This document shows positions 11,844 to 26,800 of a stretch of 64,000 nt of DNA, one piece after another (the first letter of the stretch is position 1; each line of letters opens with the position of its first letter). The position numbers and the translations under genes are program-made. The stretch comes from Bugula neritina (taxonomy: Eukaryota > Bryozoa > Gymnolaemata > Cheilostomatida > Bugulidae). The stretch spans positions 23,648,819 through 23,712,818 of the forward strand of contig OZ037768.1 in NCBI GenBank assembly GCA_964035545.1, given 5' to 3'. Under the pieces are notes generated by a model. It worked only from the letters and a program-made list of their open reading frames with translations. It made no database searches and was not told the DNA's origin.

Positions 11844-14800
11844 TTACTTGTTCTCTATAAGCGTTTGCAATCGGAACACAAGATCTCGGGCTATGCTCAA
11901 CACTTCTCGGGCGTTGTGCTTCTCCGCCATTTCTACATTATAATTACAGAACTGTTACTAACAATACATATTCCTATTACATATATAATACCTTATATAC
12001 AGTATGTTATGTACAGTAAGTTATATACAGTAAGTTATATACAGTATGTTATATACAGTAAGTTATATACAGTAAGTTACATACAGTAAGTTACATACAG
12101 TAAGTTACATACAGTAAGTTATATACAGTAAGTTATATACAGTAAGTTACATACAGTAAGTTATATACAGTAAGTTACATACAGTAAGTTATATACAGTA
12201 AGTTATATACAGTAAGTTATATACAGTAAGCTATATACAGTAAGTTATATACAGTAAGCTATACACAAAACTAAACCCAATAAGCAGACCCACCATTAAA
12301 GAACTTGATAATCTCCACCATTTCCATAGCATTATCAATTAGAATATCCCTGTAGGCCTCCATCATGGCCAGTCCAATGAACGCCACGTAGTTGTCCGAG
12401 CAGACGTGTTTAGCGGCCCAGATACTCTCCCACACTAAGAATACGTCCTCGTAGCACATCTCTGTCAGAATGGAGAGAAATGGAAACATTACAGCAGCAG
12501 TGGTCGGTATTCACACTACTAGCGTAACACGCAGCAGCAAAACAAACTACATGAAAAACTTTCCTTTAAAGGTCTATTGCACTTTTCCATCACAAAAAAC
12601 TTGAGTTTTCCGACATCTAATCAGCTCAGACATATAAACATTGTATCGGCAAACATAATGAAGAAAAACAGTGTAGGATAATGCACTCTGGAAATCTTTT
12701 CTTTAGATACTTTTGTCATCTGATAGTCCGGAATATTCCTTTACACAACACTAGGGGTCAGATGACAAATCTAGACTGAGTTCTACAGAAACTGCACGCA
12801 CCTCGTTTGAAGTCCAGCAGCAACCACCGATAGCAGAAGAAGAAGTGGGTGTAGTCCCCGTTGAGGTGTAGCAGGTCGTACAACTCTGGGTCCAGCACCT
12901 GGTGGATACCATTAGAGGGTAACTACCCTAGACTACAGTATAACTACCGTATAACTATACTAACTACTGTATAACTATACTAACTACTGTATAACTATAC
13001 TAACTACTGTATAACTATACTAACTACTGTACAACTATACTAACTACTGTATAACTATACTAACTACTGTATAACTATACTAACTACTGTATAACTATAT
13101 TAACTACCGTATAACTATACTAACTACCGTATAACTATACTAACTACCGTATAACTATACTAACTATTGTATAACTATACTAACTACTGTATAACTATAC
13201 TAACTACTGTATAACTATACTAACTATTGTATAACTATACTAGCTACTGTATAACTATACTAACTACTGTATAACTATACTAACTACTGTATAACTATAC
13301 TAACTACTGTATAACTATACTAACTACTGTATAACTATACTAACTACTGTATAACTATACTAACTACTGTATAACTATACTAACTACTGTATAACTATAC
13401 TAACTACTGTATAACTATTGACTCACCATAACTAGGGACCTCATGTTAGCCAAGTGATTGTCCATAGCCGTACCACCGGGGAAATTCTCAACCATTTTCT
13501 TCATCAAATTGCAGAAACAACTGTATGTCAGAGATTCTGAGAGAAGAAATACAACACGGTGGTTTCCATGACAACATATCATATCCATTAATGATGTCTA
13601 GAATTACATGCTATAAGTTTCTAAAATCACTACGGTTGTATTCAATGTAATTACTATTACCAGAAGCTTTAAAAAATAGTTCAAACTTTTAAGCAGCATA
13701 ACATCTCATTGTAAAGCACCTACCATCATCAAATATCACAAGTAAGGGCGCTACGAGGTCACACATTCCCTGAATATATCCAACATCCAGGTTTTTCCAG
13801 ACGTATGTACACATGACGTTGCGCAACTTTTTCAAGTTGTTCTCCGTAAAGTACCAGTAGTTCCGATCACATCGGTGTACATCCTACAGTGTATTAGAAA
13901 GCAGACGTACTAGAATGACTCATGCTAGGAAGCAGACGTACTAGAATGACTCATGTTAGAGAGCAGACGTACTAGAATGACTCATACTAAGAAGCAGACG
14001 TATGAAAGACACCATGAGAGGATAAAAACTACCAGTACATGAGAACTTGTCAAACAAAGTTGTCTAGAAAATGCTATCTAAAAGATGTAAGCAATAAGGG
14101 CACACATCAAGTAAAATAGGAATTATATGTTAAACGTGGAGTTATCTTCTTTTCAGATAAGTGGGTTTGTGATTCCGTAATGAATTGGCTAAAGGAGTAA
14201 ACAAGTCACGGTCTAGATTTTGTAAAAGTCGGAAGAGCAAACCGTGACTAACCTTGTCTATTCTGTGAAGATTAAGCTTCACTTCTTCTAGTATCTTCTC
14301 GTTGTAATTTGGATCCAGTTTTCCATCCACAGCATCAGCAGACGAGCTGCGCAAAGGATTACGACCTGTAAGAAAGACAACTCCTAATAAAACATTGAGA
14401 CGTCACTTTTTGAGTTATGACTAATGTAGCTTATAATCTGGCAGGAAGTAAAAATCTAAATGCACCTTCAAATAAACAGAATACAGGTAAAACTAAGAAA
14501 CTGAGTCTATACACACAGACCCACACTCACTTGATACTTTTACAGCACAGAAGTCTTCGTGATAGTTCGAGTCCACAGTGTGCCACTTGGTTAGTGGGGG
14601 TGGCGGTTTCACTGTCCCACTGACGTTGTTTGCATTTATTTCTGCTACCATCACTGAGTCTAAGAACACCTGGAAAATATTAGTGCCTTCGTGACATCAC
14701 AGCCAGTAAGAATCTTACAAAAACTCCATTTCGTATAAAAAAATATCATCAGAAATTAAATAAATGCAAAAAGTGTATAAAGCTACATCATGATTAATCA

Positions 14801-17800
14801 GTATATATCTTGCTACATTACCAACAGCATTGAAAGACATTCAGCAGAAAAGAATTATTACCAAGTAAGTTTGCTCTCCTTAGGAATTGAATTCCTACTT
14901 CAATATTTTCTACATTTTTATTTACAGAAAAGAATTAAGTATAAAATAAAGTGTTCACAGCAGACTCTGTCTAAATTAAGCTAACACAGTTTGATGTATT
15001 GATTAGCCTACACATGCAGCTATAACAGTAAGCCAGTCTCTACCTCTACATAATATACACACATGTCTATAACACAGCCAGGTAGAGGAGCTCAGTGAAA
15101 TGCTTTGAGTGCAATACAGTATGACAGTATCACAGGCTATCTGACTGAGTGTATGTTCACCACTTAGAGTGGTAGCTGACACAAATATCCACAGAGTAAG
15201 TGGTCAGGTGATTGAACTTTCAGAAGAATAGTAACAGGGAGTCAGTTACTATGTGAGCGGATAGTTTTCATCACACTACACTATGAGTGTCACATGATAC
15301 CCGAGAGTTACATGACACTTGAGTGTCACATGTGTGTCACATGAGTGTCGCATGACACCTTGAGTGTCACATGAAACCTGAGTGTCATATGACACCCAAG
15401 TATCACATGACATATGAGTGTCACAACAGCCTTTATTACAATCTCACAACTGACTTTTATTTTGCATATGCTTTACTGTCACATATTCACAAAGTTTTAT
15501 ATCCGGAGGGAATTAGGAAGGAGTTGAACAGAGTAACAGTGAAGAGTGGAATAGTGAAGGAGTGGAATAGTGAAGGAGTGGAATAGTGAAGGAGTGGAAT
15601 AGTGAAGGAGTGGAAGAGTGAAGGAGTGGAATAGTGAAGGAGTGGAATAGTGAAGGAGTGGAATAGTGAAGGAGTGGAATAGTGAAAGAGTGAAATAGTT
15701 AAAGGGTGGAATAGTGAAGAGTGGAATAGTGAAGGAGTGGAATAGTGAAGGAGTGGAATAGTTAAAGAGTGGAATAGTGAAGGAGTGGAATAGTGAAGGA
15801 GTGGAATAGTGAAGGAGTGGAATAGTGAAGGAGTGGAATAGTGAAAGAGTGAAATAGTTAAAGGGTGGAATAGTGAAGAGTGGAATAGTGAAGGAGTGGA
15901 ATAGTGAAGGAGTGGAATAGTGAAGGAGTGGAATAGTGAAGGAGTGGAATAGTGAAGGAGTGGAATAGTGAAAGAGTGAAATAGTTAAAGGGTGGAATAG
16001 TGAAGAGTGGAATAGTGAAGGAGTGGAATAGTGAAGGAGTGGAATAGTGAAGGAGTGGAATAGTGAAGGAGTGGAATAGTGAAGGAGTGGAATAGTGAAG
16101 GAGTGGAATAGTGAAGGAGTGGAATAGTGAAGAGTGGAATAGTGAAGAGTGGAATAGTGAAGAGTGGAATAGTGAAGGAGTGGAATAGTGAAGGAGTGGA
16201 ATAGTGAAGGAGTGGAATAGTGAAGGAGTGGAATAGTGAAGGAGTGGAATAGTGAAGGAGTGGAATAGTGAAGGAGTGGAATAGTGAAGGAGTGGAATAG
16301 TGAAGGAGTGGAATAGTGAAGGAGTGGAATAGTGAAGGAGTGGAATCGTGAAGGAGTGGAATAGTGAAGGAGTGGAATAGTAATAGAGAAGTGAGCTGAA
16401 GGAGTATTGTGATGGGAATTAAAACAAAACAGAGTGAGACGAGTGATTGAAGCACATAAGCTAAGCCAAGACCCAAACTAGCCTTTCACCTTGGAAATGG
16501 TCCTGAAATAATTCTGCAATTACATGACGTCCATATTATTTCATTACCTCAGCCAACTTAAATACATAACAGGAAAACAGTTATTTACATGTATGTAAAA
16601 TGATGGATATTAAACTTTTAGTATAAATGCTTATTTTCAACAAGAAAGTATTTGATGGACATAATCATAAATTACTAAATACTAAAATCATAAAATACTA
16701 ATTTAATATCTTTCACTTTTTAATGAAGTGAATTATATAATCAAATTCATAATCCAATATACAAACTTAATATGTAAACAAACATATATTTGGGATCTGT
16801 TGAGGGTGTAATTAAAGTTCTACTGATCTGCATTTATACAGATCAAATGGCCAATCAGATGTAGCCTTAGATACTACCAAACTGTTCAGAAGTTTCAAAT
16901 ACATGCCCTAAACCAATTCAACCCCGTCCACAGTGCAAACCTATGACTTGAAGCTATTAGCTGACAAACTGGAACTAGTTTAGACTACCTCGTTGCTCAG
17001 GTTAGAAACTTGTCGGTCAATCAAGCGTTTCCTGAAGTTATCAGGAATAGGAAGATCGAGGGTAGGAGGGAGAAGGTCATGTGGAGGTCGCAGATTGCCG
17101 TAAGCTTTAATGTTTGCCTTAAGCAAAGCCTCCCTCTGCTGCAGCACTGACTCTACACTCTGCCAGTCAAACTTTGTCTTCTCATACAGATTAGCAGACG
17201 TCGCGTCTAGTTTCTTCTTGTCTTCCTTTAAAGTATACAAATAATAGTCGTAGAATCGTAGAAAGGTAGAAAGGTTTCACTCGCACAATCTCTACTTTTG
17301 ATACAACCATTTATGTTTCTATGATAAATTATATAACTTTTGTTAAAATTATACATATTTCTACTCTACAACAGATGTAGCATTAGAACCACACATTGAT
17401 TGTGGGGCCTACCTTAGACATGCCAAACTTGTAGTGATCGAGGAGATAAGGCCAGACCTGTTTTCTGATCTGAGGAGAAACACCGCCGTAGTATATAGAG
17501 CTGTAGATCTCAGACTGTCTGGACACCTGTAAGATAGTGTCACACTCGAGTGTCATGTTTAGGCGTAGCTGCTATGAGGGGATTCATACATATTTCTAAG
17601 ATAGAGAACTGTTACTACGCATTTTTGCACTAAACTTATTATTTTGGCTCTGTGACTTGGTTTAACAAACAACATATCTGTAGGCATATAAGAAATTACA
17701 ACTCCACACTTTGGATTTTTTTAGCATGCACATTTTACAGCTAAAAATAAAAAAATTGTAATTGTAAAAACTGCAGATATTTGTAAGCGATTTCAAATAT

Positions 17801-20800
17801 AAAAATACAAGTACCACAGCCTTAGAGTAACAATTAGTAGGAATTTTGCTCTCACCATATCTGAATCGGATAAAGATTTCCAGAGCTTAGTTGAAAGATA
17901 TTTGTTATTGTGGGGAGGGGTGGGTAGAGTAGCTTCCCCGTTGTAAACGAGACCAGAGAGGTGCTCTCTCACAGTCTTCAGATGTCTGCAGTGTGCCAGC
18001 CCTACAGTCACACGTTTGTGATGTCACTGTGAGTGAGACTGAATAATTAGAGAGTGAGACTGAGTGATTAGAGAGTGAGACTGAGTGAGGAGAGAGTGAT
18101 ACTGAGTGAGTAGAGAGTGAGACTGAGTGAGGAGAGAGTGAAACTGAGTGAGTAGAGAGTGAAACTGAGTGAGTAGGGAGTGAGACTGAGTGAGTAGAGA
18201 GTGAGACTGAATGAGTAGAGAGTGAGACTGAATGAGTAGAGAGTGAGACTGAATGATTAGAGAGTGAGACTGAGTGAGTAGAGAGTGAGACTGAGTGAGT
18301 GGAGAGTGATACTGAGTGAGTAGAGAGTGAGACTGAGTGAGTAGAGAGTGATACTGAGTGAGTAGAGAGTGATACTGAGTGAGTAGAGAGTGAGACTGAG
18401 TGATTAGAGAGTGAGACTGAACATAACAACATAGCTATCATATAAATGATTTTCAACCTACAGCCATAGAAAGCTCTAGAAACAATCTGCAACTTCATGG
18501 TGGTACAAAGTCGTTGTAAAGAATCTCTAGTTTGAAGAGGAGGTTTCTTGGCTTGTTCTATATGAGATTGGGTGGGGGGTTCATAAGAGCCCGTATTACT
18601 AGTATGACTAGCACGGGAGCTATGGGTAGGGCTATCTGTAGGTACAGAAGAACTCCACGGTAGCCTCAAAGACCTGATAGATTCAAAAGACAGCAGACTG
18701 AGTCTTCTGGGATCAATCAGCTCATCTGCAAACAGAAGAAAGAAAGAGTAAGATTAGACTATTATATTGCCTTTCAGAGAGTCTGGAAAAAATGGCAAAC
18801 TGGTGAAACTTGAATAAACCATTTAAACCAAAGTTTATCTTATATACTAAACTAGCATGTTTTATCAAGTTGAATAAATTAAGAGCAAACAATGATTGGC
18901 TTTTATATCTGCAGATGATATTCAACTTACGCATAGCTTTGGGCTTGTAAACACCAACAATCCTAAACACGTAGTCAATATCCAACTCGTCTTCAACAGA
19001 TGAGGACGGGGTGTAAAACTCACCACTCTCACTGGCTGCCTTGGGAGTGCTTAATGAGAGCCTCTTCTTTTTCAGTTTGGGAAAAATTTTGCCTACAAAG
19101 TTGAAACGAGTTTAGATCAATTCACTGTGCTTCAAGTCTAATATAATTGGGTCAAGCACTTAGCACTTTCACAGATATTTTTTAAAAGAATCTCTGTTGT
19201 ATCTGTTTGAGTGAACAACTTAAAAACTACAGTATTTACAAGATAATTTCAGCCTAAACTTTGAGGTCTTGCTTAATTTCTGGTTCTTAAAACATGTCAG
19301 AAAAATCTGGTACACACCTACAACTCTCCATTTCAGTCAAGGAATAACTGTGAGCATATAAATAACTAAATAATTAATAGATACTATATTTCTCATATCT
19401 TGTCACCACAAGCGGTGTTGTTAAAATGATTACCAGGTAGGGTACCGTTGCAAATAAAGCTTCCTAAAAATGCAACCACAGCAGGTAGAAATAATATCCA
19501 GAGTATATTGTTTAGCCAAACAGACAGCAAAGAAATATTACTCTATTAGGAAATATGGAGTGAAATCTTTCCACAAGCTACTAGTAGATGAGTCACTTAG
19601 TTATTATACTGATGAGTCATCCTACAGACAATGGGTTGATGAATCAGTTAGTAAATTACAAGTTTAAGTGAGTGAGTGAGTAATTGAATAAGTGAATGAG
19701 TGAGTGAGTGATGGGTGAGTGTGTGAGTGAGTGTGTGAATGAGTGAGTAATTGAGTGAGTGAGCGAGTAATTGAATGAATGTGTGAGTGAATGGGTGAGT
19801 GTGTGAGTGAATGAGTGAGTAGTGATCCAGTTAATAAATGGGCAAGTAAGAGGGTTAGTAAGTATGATTTCACTATATAGTAAGTTGGAAAACTGAAGAA
19901 AAACTTGATACTTGAAAGCAAATTTTATAAAAGCTATGATGTGAGCTAATTTAGTTGGCAAAACAGCTTATAAGGAAATGTATCATTGGGCGGCTTGACT
20001 GATGGAACACCTAATACAATCTACCAACAGACTAAATGATCAGTAAATAAAATGTTTTTCCAATTTGAAATTATAAAAAGAAAGAAAACTTTAAATTTTG
20101 AAAATGATTAACTTCAAACTGCTCAGCTTTAGTTTCATTGAAAGATCTTTAAGCTCCTTTCTAAATATAAAAAGAAAACAAATACCAAGAGAAAAGGATG
20201 CTCAACTAGACTCCTGGCACTAATCATGAAGATCAATAATGTTATGAAAGTTGTTGGTTAAAAAGAAATGTAATGTTAGCTGTAACTAGCAAGCTGAGCA
20301 GACGCTGTACACGCAGACGTCATGAATGCAGACGTTGTACAGATTACATGCAGACGTCAGACACATTCACATCTCAAACGTAGCTTCAGTCACAGTTAAA
20401 GCAGAGACTGCTTTATTCAAGCTAATTTACTAAATACCTAGTAGAGTTGAACTTGCAGGGTCTTCATCTGTAAACAAGTGGAATGCTAGAAAGGTGATTT
20501 CAACTATAGGAAATTACTAAAAGGGTACAAAACTGAAGCACTCATTGAAAAGGCCAACCTAGGAGGCATTTAAGTCAGAAATGCTGACTGTGCTATTCAT
20601 AAAAGCTTTAGTTAAAAATGCAATAAACTTCTTGGACTAAAAACACATATTAGGCAAAAACAAATATTTAAAAAAGAGAAATAAAACATGGTGGTGGAGG
20701 GAAGAGAATAAATAATAGAAAATATTCTTTATAAATACCTTTAAAAAACAGACTTTCACATGTGCTATCCTAATTAGACAAACAACTGTGTTTGGAACAC

Positions 20801-23800
20801 CAACATTTACAATCACATTAAATATGAACAGAAAATTTAAGATTTTGCAAAACAGACTAAATAATGCCGTAGACACCCAACATCAACTAAACAATGCGAG
20901 ACAAACAACAAGCGCACCTGTATCTTTGTGAATCCACAGGGGTGGATCCAGCCGTGCATGGGGTTGCAATCCTGACTCCAGACAGTTGAGAAATGCCAGA
21001 AGATGCCCTCCAAACGGGAAATGGAAAGCAGGGCTCTGGACACCATCTATTCCAACCAGTATCAGAGTTCCACCACATGAACCTGCGTGACAGAGTGAGT
21101 GTGGTAACCCTGTCACATCACCATACTGGTTTACAGAACCATTACCACAATAAACTAGCTAACCACATCAGTATTGCAACTGTAAGCTCTCTGCAGACAC
21201 AAACGATACTATTACCTTGGTGATGACAATGTAGGTAGACTATCTCATCCATAGTCACATTGATTGCACAGTCCCACATTAACCTGCAACATACCACACT
21301 GCTTGTAATACATATATAGTGTGGATCTCAAGCTAACAAAGCCTGTGGCCCTCAACATATCACATTGTTTGTAATACATATGTAGTGTGAATCTCAAGCT
21401 AACAAAGTAACGCAGAAAGAGGTTTACACTTCAACACACAAGATGGAGTATTATAAACTGCAAGAACCTGATTATTTCCAGTTAGACTTGATACTATGTT
21501 TCCAGTAAGTAATGGTAATTATTTTATTTAGTTTGAATGAAAGATTGGCTCAATGAGGTTCTAGAAAAGTCCTCCAGTCAAGCTAACACATGTTTCTCTA
21601 CACAACCACCAACTATACTTACGGGTGGTGTCTGTTATGAGAGCCACCGCCCCAACTATTGTCCTTACACATAACCAGAGTATCAGGAGAAGAGATAGGA
21701 CTAGTGACGGGGGTCGTAGTAGACACATTAGAGGAACTCAGACTAGAGGAACGTCTGCATGTGTTGTTGTAGAGTCTACCACTGGGATAGCTGCAACAGC
21801 AACTCAAAGTAGAAGGAGACGTAATATCAACTGGTTTATATTCCAAGTATAGAAAACTTTAGCCAGAGTTCACCTGGTCTCAGTGGTTGGAGAGGTGCAG
21901 TTAGACGACCCCTCCTCGATGTGCGTATGTAGTCTGTTGCTGTTGATCAGCTGATTGGGAGTCCATTTGAGGCTGATAGACGCTGCCGTCTGGTGAAGGG
22001 AGAGATAGCCCGGCAGCAGGTCGTCAGCGTCTCTCTGCAGGTATAAATAGTGATAATAGACTCGCTGTAACAGTGATGTCACAGTGTTTACTATTAGGTA
22101 ACTGTATGATAGCATGATATACCAATACATATATCAACATGTAAACAATATAATATGCTATATTATTAGTTTGTTTCAAAGTATAATCTATTTTATTACT
22201 ATAGAAGTATTTATTTCAAATAAAAAGACTAGAAGTATTATTTAATTAAAAGTTGTCTGCTCAGATCTTAGTACTTGGGACAACTCCGCAAATCCTATAG
22301 AATATAGGAAATACACAACATTATTGGTAGTTGTCTACTCCTGCTCTATAAACATTTAAAGTACATTATAGCCCACAGTATAAATACTACCTGTATTACA
22401 GACTTCAAGGTAATACTCACAGGTAAAACCTTCACGTTATTCTTCCCGTACAGAAGCTGCGCTTTATGATTTTGGTGTAACGACTCCACGTATTCCCGGG
22501 CGTGTATGGGGACGGATCTCGTGCTCTCGTCTGAGCTGGTACTTCCACTTCCTTTTGACCTCTAACACAATAAAGTATATTTTACATATAACAGCACACT
22601 GACTTCTAGAACTACAAAGTTAAATTATGTATACTGTTACATTGACCTCTCACATAGCAATAATGTGTAGTAACACACACAGCATGGCTACACAATACAG
22701 CTCAAGGCATATATCTAGTGGTACAATTATATTAGAGCTATTGTAATATGAAGAGAAAACTGAATTAATAAAACTGTAAATTAAAGTCTTCATTCCCATA
22801 TGAATCCCTGTTTGGGAAGTTTTCCTAAACTGAAATAAAAAGTTCTACATTTAATCAAAATATCATCCTGAACAGATATTTTAAAATAAAGCGTCCACTT
22901 TTCGATATATTTGTAGCTGCAATATAAGTCTTGTGGATTGTGCTGTATTATATCATATTGTTACTATACAAGCTTTCAGAGAACCTATAAAAAGCTTTCA
23001 GTTAAATAGCTAATGTTTTATGTACATACTAATGTCACTCTCTCTGTACTACTCAACTAGTTAACTAGTATTGCTACAGACACTACAGTGGAGATTCCTA
23101 GTCTCTCTGTACGGGTCAAGACTTGTATTTTGTGGCATTTTCGTTGATCAGAGTAAATAGAAATTCTATGAATTTATGCTCTATGTTTTGGTCGATTTCC
23201 ACATTTTGAAATGTGTTATTTTGTTGTTGTTTTTCAGTTATTTTTAATGTAACAGAGGAGTTATTTATCTTAATCCTATAGATTGTCTTCTCTTTATAAA
23301 CTTTAAATAGCAAACATGATTACTGAGGTCTCAGGTTCAGAGTTGGGAACATAACTCCAAACTTGAGACCCTAAGCTAAAATCGTCCTTCACCCACCCCC
23401 CCACGACTAGGAGCTGCTTATGGAACAAACTAACAGAAGATGTTTTATGCTGATAAAAAATATAATAGTATGTTAAACTGTGTAGTAATATAGTAATAGA
23501 TAGCTCTGAATTATATACAGAATAAAGTGGAAACTGCTTTCCTACCCCGAGTGCAAGAGCGGGACGCTTGTGTGACGAGGCAACAGAAGACTGACTAGTT
23601 AGAGAGGTGTGACTATGCAGTCTGTGTCTTAGCACCAGTTCATCAGCGTTGGGGTCGGTAAACAGATGGTCCAACGTCTTCAATCTACTGTACTCTAGGG
23701 CACACGGTCCTTCTGCAATGATAGGACTGCAGATTACCCTTCTGCAGCATTATAGCGAACTGCAGATGATTCTTCTGCTACAGTATAACTAACTGCAGAA

Positions 23801-26800
23801 AAACTACTAAATAACCAAAACAGCACAAAAAGGGACTAAAATAAGTCTACAAACAAAATCCAACATAAAAGTACAAATGAACAGATCAGAGAGGATGAGT
23901 TAACATCTTCTCCGGTCTGTTAACCTGCTGTATGAAACAGGAAGTCAAATATGCTTGTCAGACAGACAGACAGACATACATACATACATTGTCTATGCCA
24001 GAAGCTACTGTATCGTAATACAATATACGGCGTTAAATTACCCAATAGCTGTGCGAGTACACTTCCTTTGGTCTTGTCGCACATGAGCGATGTTGACTCG
24101 TAATATTTACTACAAAACAAACATCATAAGAATCAACTGAGTAAATATTGACGGCTGCAAATTAGATATAGTCCGGTAGATGAGTAAATTGTTGATATTG
24201 ATTACAGGTTTTTGAGAAAGACGACTTCAAATACGATTTATGTTCCAGCAAAAACCTTTTTCAATATAACTGAGCTGGTTATAGAATGACAAAACATTAG
24301 AATAAGGTTTGGGAGTTGCCTTATGATTAGAGCCTGTATAGTATCTAATTAAGGATGTCAGAATATGATGTGACATATCCTGTGATCTTTGGTTTTAAAC
24401 CAATTTATTGTATTCAACATTTTCGTTTGTAAAATTATTTTAAAGATGTTATAAACTTAGAATTTAACTTTAGTTCATACATAGCGTAAACATGAATACT
24501 TCATTATAGGGTAACACAATTCCTGTATATACTTGTACAAATTATAATTAAAACAGTAATCAAAATACATAATATAATATTTATTTTCATCATATTCTGT
24601 GGAAAAGGAAATTGCGAGGCATTGATTAGAAAGACATCATAGCCATGTGAACAGGGAATAGTGGGAGTAAGATCAATAAATTCTAGTGAGTGAGTTAATA
24701 TGTATCTATCTCTTATACAAACACAGCTCCGCCCACAACGACTAGGAGACATCAATGTATGGAACTGAAGTCAGTACTGATTTAACTTAAACTACCAGAG
24801 AAATTCCCAGGGGATATTTATTTCTCATTATTCTGTATTACTTTCATTTGCAGACGTGAATACAACAGATATGATCTGCAACTCATTCTAACACCCGAAT
24901 ATAAGATGTCTTGTAGGTCTGCTGTAAAAGCCGCTGCTGATTACACTTTACAAGTAAAACTGCAGACAGACTATGACTGGATGATCAAAACGCATGACCT
25001 TTGCTATTTATGCTCCTAAATGATTCAAGTTTAGAACATACATATTTTATTGATTGAATAACTTTTAGCTAAATGCCCTTGACCTTCTAGTCGTCTGCTA
25101 CAGAGCATCTGACTCACCTGCTATGAACTACCAAGTAGGATACAATCTTAGCTAGCACCTTCTGGAATAATGCAACTCTAATCCACAGACACTTGAAAGT
25201 ACCATTCGGCTGATGGGTGGGGGAAGACTTGCCCCCGTCAAGTGTTAAATTCTTTAAAGAGAACCTAGTGGATATATAATAACTATTAGTTCTACAGAAA
25301 GAAGATAACTCCTACTAGAACCATAAACGCACTATTTATACCCAGTATTGTAGAGTTGGAGTAACAATATCAAGTAATAACTTGATTTATACTACTTGAG
25401 ATTGATAAATTACTAAACTATCATACTATTGGTAGAATATTGCTCCATAAGCCTATGAGATTTCACGTCCTAATTAGCTGTGAATCACTGATAAGAAAAG
25501 ATACACATGAATAACTTAGAAATAACACCTTTGAAGTAGTCTTATATGTAACACTACTTTGAAATCAGATGACTGAGAGAAATACTATGATATAGGAGAC
25601 GCGCAGACAAAAGCTAGGCTGATATGTCACTTAAATTATTACATGGAAAAATGTGTGAGATGTAGATAAAAGAGTACAACAAAATACAAGTAACTAGTTT
25701 CCACACCACTTTGAGTGGCAGATTTAAATATTAGATGTGCTTTATTATTATATTTAATATGATATAAACTGAAAGAGATATGTGTTTTCTGTAATAGCAG
25801 CACACACAATAATATAAGCATATAACGCGCATATACAAATAATAGCAGTACACACGGTAATATATGATACGCAGCTAACAGCGTGTGAGAGAGATTCTAC
25901 AAGGATAAGATGATGACACGCTCGTATCGAGTAAATCAATACCTCGTCAGATGATCCGTGTGGCTTTCCATCTCGGAGACGACCTTTGAAGTGTCCTTAG
26001 CAACATCCAGGTACTTTGCTACTTTGTGTATGAGAGCAGTGGTAGACGATGTGTGAGAGAATAAGCCTAAGGACTGCTTCTTCAACTTGTATTGGAGACA
26101 CGCCTCTATCGAGCCTGTAATAGTAGTTGAGAACTAAGTCTACACTCTGTACCAACAGATACGATCAATACAGGAAAAAGAGTGAGACTTGAGGAGTTAT
26201 TTTCTCTTTCAATAAGATAGACTGAGTGTAAGCAAATATTGCAGAAGTTAGAAGGGTTGAACGCAGAGCTCTCCCACATGAAAATTAACTTGAACTATGA
26301 GATCTCAAGCTACAAACTTGAAAGAGATCATGGTGGAGGTTATGGTTTTATGGAATGACAAATTCTCCTTACTCATTTGAGTAGAAATAATTAAATTTGT
26401 GTTACTTTATAACACTATAGTATATTTATATATATAATTGTTTGGTAACAAGTTACTTATTATAGAAAGACCATCTCAACGTTGACCTTGACTTATTGAC
26501 ACCGAGTCAACCAGCATGTAAAGTCACATGACACAATTAGCTAATGAGGCGGTATATTGGCTGTGGACTGAATGGATCAATAACCATCTTCAGAGGATAA
26601 TTCAGAGACGCCAGTGACATGTATAGCAACTACAGAGTCATACAGAGTCACTAATCAACTGTATCATGACTAGCTCATGTGTCTCAACAGTAACTTCTAG
26701 GTTAACATGTGTTTGGTTGTAATTGGCTCCCTTGTATGTCATTCCTTGCTTTATTAATAGCTTTACATCAGAAAAAAACTAGTGTCTGGACTGCAAATTT

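Larger units (their letters stand above)
14670..16988. other. Long SGSM intron
   Basis: Intron between exons 16989-17225 and 14531-14669. I found no exon in it. It holds a degenerate GAGTGTCACATGA repeat and the large 16-bp array, with plain AT-rich sequence on both sides. Confidence 0.75.

Noticed and set aside
15985-16476. 163-aa minus-strand ORF
   Set aside because: Translation of the 16-bp array in an SGSM intron.
17905-18669. 254-aa minus ORF joining SGSM exon sequence to an SVSLSTH repeat
   Set aside because: Its first part is real exon 18462-18725, but reading on through the 21-bp array puts the next exon in the wrong frame; splicing at 18462 gives the conserved RAFYGWLAHCRH.
21791-21873. 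A 17- or 43-nt intron between SGSM exons 21874-22034 and the next
   Set aside because: The 17-nt option is too short and the 43-nt option breaks frame; an 83-nt intron with the acceptor TTGCTGTTGCAG at 21791-21792 keeps phase.
24504-24755. 83-aa minus ORF in an SGSM intron
   Set aside because: No RUN-domain similarity; the missing RUN segment was found at 25118-25264 in correct phase instead.
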